A stretch of 8,260 nucleotides of DNA from Actinomycetota bacterium (GTDB lineage Bacteria; Actinomycetota; Actinomycetes; Actinomycetales; Angustibacteraceae). The stretch lies in NCBI GenBank assembly GCA_014377795.1, contig JACMOY010000372.1, forward strand, positions 1 through 8,260, read 5' to 3'. The position numbers were made by a program, and so were the translations under genes. The notes under the pieces were generated by a model. The model worked only from the letters and a program-made list of their open reading frames with translations, did not search any database and was not told where the DNA came from. Below, piece by piece: positions 5,519-8,260 of the stretch (positions within the stretch are counted from its first letter, which is position 1; each line of letters starts with the position of its first letter).

Positions 5519-6756
5519 GGCGCCACCTGCTCGCCGCCCTGTCCCTGGCGGCGGTCCTGACCGCCAGTGCTTGCGGCGCAGGCGGAACCGAGCCAAGCGC
5601 GGCACCCAGCCCGAGTGTGGACGCCAGCGACTGGGGTTCGGTCCTCGCCCAGGCCAAGGGCCAGACGGTGAGCTGGCACATGTACGGCGGCGACGACACC
5701 CTGAACGCGTTCGTCAACGGCTACGTCGCCGACCGGTTGAAGACCTACGGCGTGACGCTCAACCAGGTGAAGATCACTGACACCGCCGATGCCATCAACG
5801 CGGTGCTGGGCGAGAAGCAGGCGGGAAAGACCACCGGTGGCAGCGTCGACGCGATCTGGGTCAACGGCGAGAACTTCGCCACCGGTGTCCAGGCCGGGCT
5901 CTGGTCGTGCGGGTGGCCCTCGAAGCTGCCGAACGCGACGTACGTCGACCTGGGCGCCCCCGCGGTCGCCAACGACTTCGGCGTGCCCGTCAAGGACTGC
6001 GAGTCGGTGTGGCAGCAAGCCGACAGCGCGCTGGTCTACGACTCCACGAAGCTGCAGGACGCGGACGTCGCCTCGGTGTCGAGCCTGCTCGCGTGGGCGG
6101 CCCGCCACCCGGGGCACTTCACCTACCCCGCGCCGCCAGACTTCACCGGCTCGATGGTGGTGCGCACGATCCTGTACGACACCGTCGGCGGGCCACAGTC
6201 CCTCGCCGGTGCGTTCGACCAGAACGCGTACGCACCGGCGGCAACGCGTCTGTGGTCGCGGCTGAACGCTGCCGAGAAGACGCTGTGGCGGCGCGGGTCG
6301 ACGTACCCGCAGAGCCAGGACCAGGTCGAGAAGCTGTACTCCACCGGTGAGATCAGCGCCTACTTCACCTACGGCCCCGGGGCTGTCGGCGACCAGGTGG
6401 CCAAGAAGGTGTTCCCGGCGACGACCCGCGAGGCGGTGCTGGCCGGCGGGAACATCGCCAACACCAGCTTCATCGGGGTCCCCGCCAACGCGGCGCACCA
6501 CGCGGCGGCGCTGGTGCTCGCGAACGTCCTGCTCGAGCCGGCCACCCAGCTCGAGCTGTACCGCGCCGAGGGCACCTACCCGGGCATCGACCTTGCCCGG
6601 GTGCCGCCCGACGTCCGTGCGCAGTTCGCCGCCGTGCCGGTCAGCCCGTCGGTGCTGCCCCTCGAGAGGCTGACGGCCAATGCCCAGCCCGAGCTCGCGA
6701 GCGGGTACGTGACGCGGTTGGAGAAGGACTGGACGGCAAACGTCTTGCAGAAGTGA
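5515..6756 (+). CDS. ynjB: ABC transporter substrate-binding lipoprotein, YnjB family
   Basis: This 413-residue protein should capture the solute of the importer outside the membrane. The N-terminus MRRHLLAALS with a hydrophobic core ends in LTASAC; Cys20 would be lipidated, although Ala rather than Leu at -3 makes it an imperfect lipobox. A Ser/Pro-rich linker (21-38) follows. KGQTVSWHMYGG (48-59), LNQVKITDTAD (82-92), EKQAG and GGSVDAIWVNGENFAT (108-123) match the E. coli YnjB (COG4134) pattern as I recall it; this family is distinct from typical sugar-binding proteins. Cys132 and Cys162 could form a disulfide. GTG 5515 was chosen because AGGAG (5505-5509) lies 5 nt upstream and the start overlaps the previous stop as GTGA; the same frame stays open further upstream only as a shadow of the preceding gene. 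The permease begins 4 nt after the stop. The ligand of this family is not known to me. Confidence 0.9.
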   Translation: MRRHLLAALSLAAVLTASACGAGGTEPSAAPSPSVDASDWGSVLAQAKGQTVSWHMYGGDDTLNAFVNGYVADRLKTYGVTLNQVKITDTADAINAVLGEKQAGKTTGGSVDAIWVNGENFATGVQAGLWSCGWPSKLPNATYVDLGAPAVANDFGVPVKDCESVWQQADSALVYDSTKLQDADVASVSSLLAWAARHPGHFTYPAPPDFTGSMVVRTILYDTVGGPQSLAGAFDQNAYAPAATRLWSRLNAAEKTLWRRGSTYPQSQDQVEKLYSTGEISAYFTYGPGAVGDQVAKKVFPATTREAVLAGGNIANTSFIGVPANAAHHAAALVLANVLLEPATQLELYRAEGTYPGIDLARVPPDVRAQFAAVPVSPSVLPLERLTANAQPELASGYVTRLEKDWTANVLQK

Positions 6757-6760
6757 GCCG

Positions 6761-7630
6761 ATGAACCTGCCCCGACGGTTGCGGATCGCGCTGCTGCTCG
6801 CCCCCGCACTGACCGTCGTGGCGCTGTTCTTCGGTGCCGGGGTGGTGCAGGCGGCAGCGCAGAGCCTGGGGTACCAGCCGTACCTCGACGGCTGGCGGTG
6901 GTCGACCGACGCGTACGTAGCGCTGTGGAACGACCCCGCGGTGCGGGCCTCGTTCGCCCTCACGGCGCGGGTCTCGATGCTCTCGACGGTGCTGGCCGCT
7001 GTGCTGGGCGTCGCCCTGGCGCTGCTGCTGCGCCGGCTGGGGCGGGGCCGGCGGTGGGCAGCGGGACTGCTGCAGACCGACCTCGCCGTCCCGCACCTGG
7101 TCGGTGCGCTGTGCATGCTGCTGCTGCTGGGCCAGAGCGGCTTGCTGTCGCGGCTGGCCCAGGGGGTCGGGATGACGGCCGCCCCCGCCGACTTCCCGGG
7201 GCTGACGGCCGACGGGTTCGGTGTCGCGGTGATCGCCGAGTACGTCTGGAAGGAGACGCCGTTCATCGCCGTCGTCGCCCTCGGCGCCCTGGGCCGGGCC
7301 ACGGCTGAGCTCGAGGGCGCCGCCGCCGTCCTCGGAGCCCGCCCGTGGCAACGGATGCGGCACGTGACGCTGCCTCTGCTGGCGCCCGCGGTGCTTGCTG
7401 GGTCGGTGCTGGTGCTGGCGTTCACGGCCGGCTCCTACGAGGTGCCGCTGCTGCTCGGCCGGCCCTACCCCGCGACCCTGCCCGTGGTCGCCTACCAGCT
7501 GTACCGCGACACCGACTTGGGCTCGCGCCCCGAGGCGATGGCGGTCGCCGTCGTGATCTCGGCCCTGTCGCTGGCGGTGGTGGCCGGCTACGTCGCCCTC
7601 GTCGCGCGGCTGGCTCGGCGGTCGGTGTGA
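6761..7630 (+). CDS. ABC transporter permease 1, N-terminal half of YnjC type
   Basis: This 289-residue inner-membrane protein has six likely membrane segments (about 8-32, 66-91, 103-124, 150-176, 205-231, 257-284). The cytoplasmic coupling loop is visible as E185-GAAAVLG-ARPW and HVTLPLL (201-207), the EAA motif that docks on the ATPase. The segment EYVWKETPF (160-168) before the loop is typical of importer permeases of this type. It starts at ATG 6761, 4 nt after the substrate-binding gene, with only a weak ribosome binding site, and ends overlapping the second permease by 4 nt. In E. coli the two permease halves are, to my knowledge, fused in one ~510-residue YnjC; here they are separate. 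Specificity comes mostly from the binding protein, so the substrate remains unknown. Confidence 0.9.
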   Translation: MNLPRRLRIALLLAPALTVVALFFGAGVVQAAAQSLGYQPYLDGWRWSTDAYVALWNDPAVRASFALTARVSMLSTVLAAVLGVALALLLRRLGRGRRWAAGLLQTDLAVPHLVGALCMLLLLGQSGLLSRLAQGVGMTAAPADFPGLTADGFGVAVIAEYVWKETPFIAVVALGALGRATAELEGAAAVLGARPWQRMRHVTLPLLAPAVLAGSVLVLAFTAGSYEVPLLLGRPYPATLPVVAYQLYRDTDLGSRPEAMAVAVVISALSLAVVAGYVALVARLARRSV

Positions 7631-8260
7631 GCGCCCCGACCCGGGTGCGACTGCTCGTCGTGGCCGCCGGCGTGGTCGCCCTGCTGCCGCTGGTGCCCCT
7701 CGTGCTCTGGTCGGTGAGTGGCACGTGGCCCTACCCGAGCCTGCTGCCGACCTCCACCACGACGCGCGGGTTGGCGCTTCTGGTGGCCCCGCGCACCGGC
7801 GCGGTTCACTCTCTGGCTCTGTCACTGGGGATCGGCGCCTCGGTCAGCGTCCTCGCAGTCCTGATCGGGCTGCCGGCCGGCCGGGCGATCGGCCTGTTCC
7901 GGTTTCGCGGACGTCGGCTCGTGCAGCTGGCCTTGCTCGCCCCCGTGATCGTGCCGGGGCTCGCGGTCACCCTCGGGCTGCAGGTGTTCTTCGTCCGGTA
8001 CGGGCTGTCGGGCACCGTGCCCGGCGTCGTCCTGGTGCAGCTGGTGCCGACCGTGCCGTACGCCGCCACGGTCCTCGGTGCGGGGTTTGCGAACGTCGAC
8101 GTCGACCACGAGCGCGTCGCGCGCACCCTCGGCGCGGGCCCGGTGCGGACGACGTGGTCGGTCACCCTGCCGCTGCTGCGCCCCACGATCGTGGCGGCAG
8201 CGCTATTCTGCTTCCTGATCTCGTGGAGCGAGTACGTCCTGACGCTGCTGGTCGGAGCCG
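7627..8260 (+). CDS. ABC transporter permease 2, YnjC C-terminal half type (partial at right edge)
   Basis: The frame opens at GTG 7627, overlapping the stop of permease 1 as GTGA, and stays open to the window edge (211 codons, no stop). Hydrophobic segments lie at about 8-30, 61-89, 99-124, 130-154 and 185-209. An EAA-type coupling loop E162-RVARTLGAGP with VTLPLLRP (179-186) shows it docks on an ABC ATPase. The end, SWSEYVLTLLVG (199-210), leads into the last membrane segments, which lie outside the window. No clear ribosome binding site is seen, so translation is probably coupled. Two permeases and one binding protein form a complete importer core apart from the ATPase, which is expected to follow. 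It should pair with permease 1 as a heterodimer. Confidence 0.87.
   Translation, partial: MSAPTRVRLLVVAAGVVALLPLVPLVLWSVSGTWPYPSLLPTSTTTRGLALLVAPRTGAVHSLALSLGIGASVSVLAVLIGLPAGRAIGLFRFRGRRLVQLALLAPVIVPGLAVTLGLQVFFVRYGLSGTVPGVVLVQLVPTVPYAATVLGAGFANVDVDHERVARTLGAGPVRTTWSVTLPLLRPTIVAAALFCFLISWSEYVLTLLVGA

Noticed and set aside
5329..7425. A 698-codon open frame on the minus strand across the ynjF, ynjB and permease genes
   Set aside because: Low-complexity composition without recognisable motifs, fully antisense to well-supported genes.
5515..8260. A maltose transporter serving the amylase
   Set aside because: The binding protein matches the YnjB pattern rather than MalE-type sugar binders, and the genes are separated from the amylase by the GGDEF gene and orientation.

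Overview
The window is very GC-rich, with GTG starts, 4-8 nt gene overlaps and G/C-ending codons throughout. Together with a Streptomyces-like secreted alpha-amylase, this points to an actinobacterium (Actinomycetota). The genus cannot be fixed from the sequence alone. All family assignments here come from motif reading and memory of the families, not from a database search.

Layout. Positions 2-76 are the last codons of a plus-strand alpha/beta-hydrolase gene. A near-perfect hairpin (78-133) then separates it from a convergent minus-strand gene (143-1696) for a secreted GH13 alpha-amylase. This gene has a recognisable promoter and ribosome binding site, which place its start at 1696. A divergent intergenic region (1697-1900) carries two inverted repeats, a 7-bp tandem repeat and a run of eight G. 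It leads into a plus-strand GAF-GGDEF-GAF diguanylate cyclase candidate (1901-3331). After an 80-nt gap comes a tight plus-strand operon that runs off the right edge: a radical SAM protein (3412-4851), a CDP-alcohol phosphatidyltransferase-family membrane protein like E. coli YnjF (4844-5518), a substrate-binding lipoprotein like YnjB (5515-6756), and two ABC permeases (6761-7630 and 7627 to the edge) that together correspond to YnjC. The ATPase partner (YnjD-like) is not in the window and would be expected just downstream.

How the parts may work together. The YnjB/YnjC proteins would form an ABC importer of unknown substrate. The YnjF-like protein should be a membrane enzyme that moves a phospho-alcohol group from a CDP-alcohol. 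The radical SAM protein carries an intact CX3CX2C motif and a C-terminal region resembling the COG1964 group, whose best-known member is the archaeal lipid-modifying tetraether synthase. Overlapping reading frames suggest that these proteins are made together. Linkage of ynjB, ynjC and ynjF is also known from E. coli, where the function is unsolved. The addition of a radical SAM enzyme makes this operon the most interesting element here. A working hypothesis is uptake of a small molecule that is activated or modified and attached to a membrane lipid or other phospho-acceptor; this is inference. The amylase and the c-di-GMP gene are probably separate units, although the latter could share transcription with the operon.
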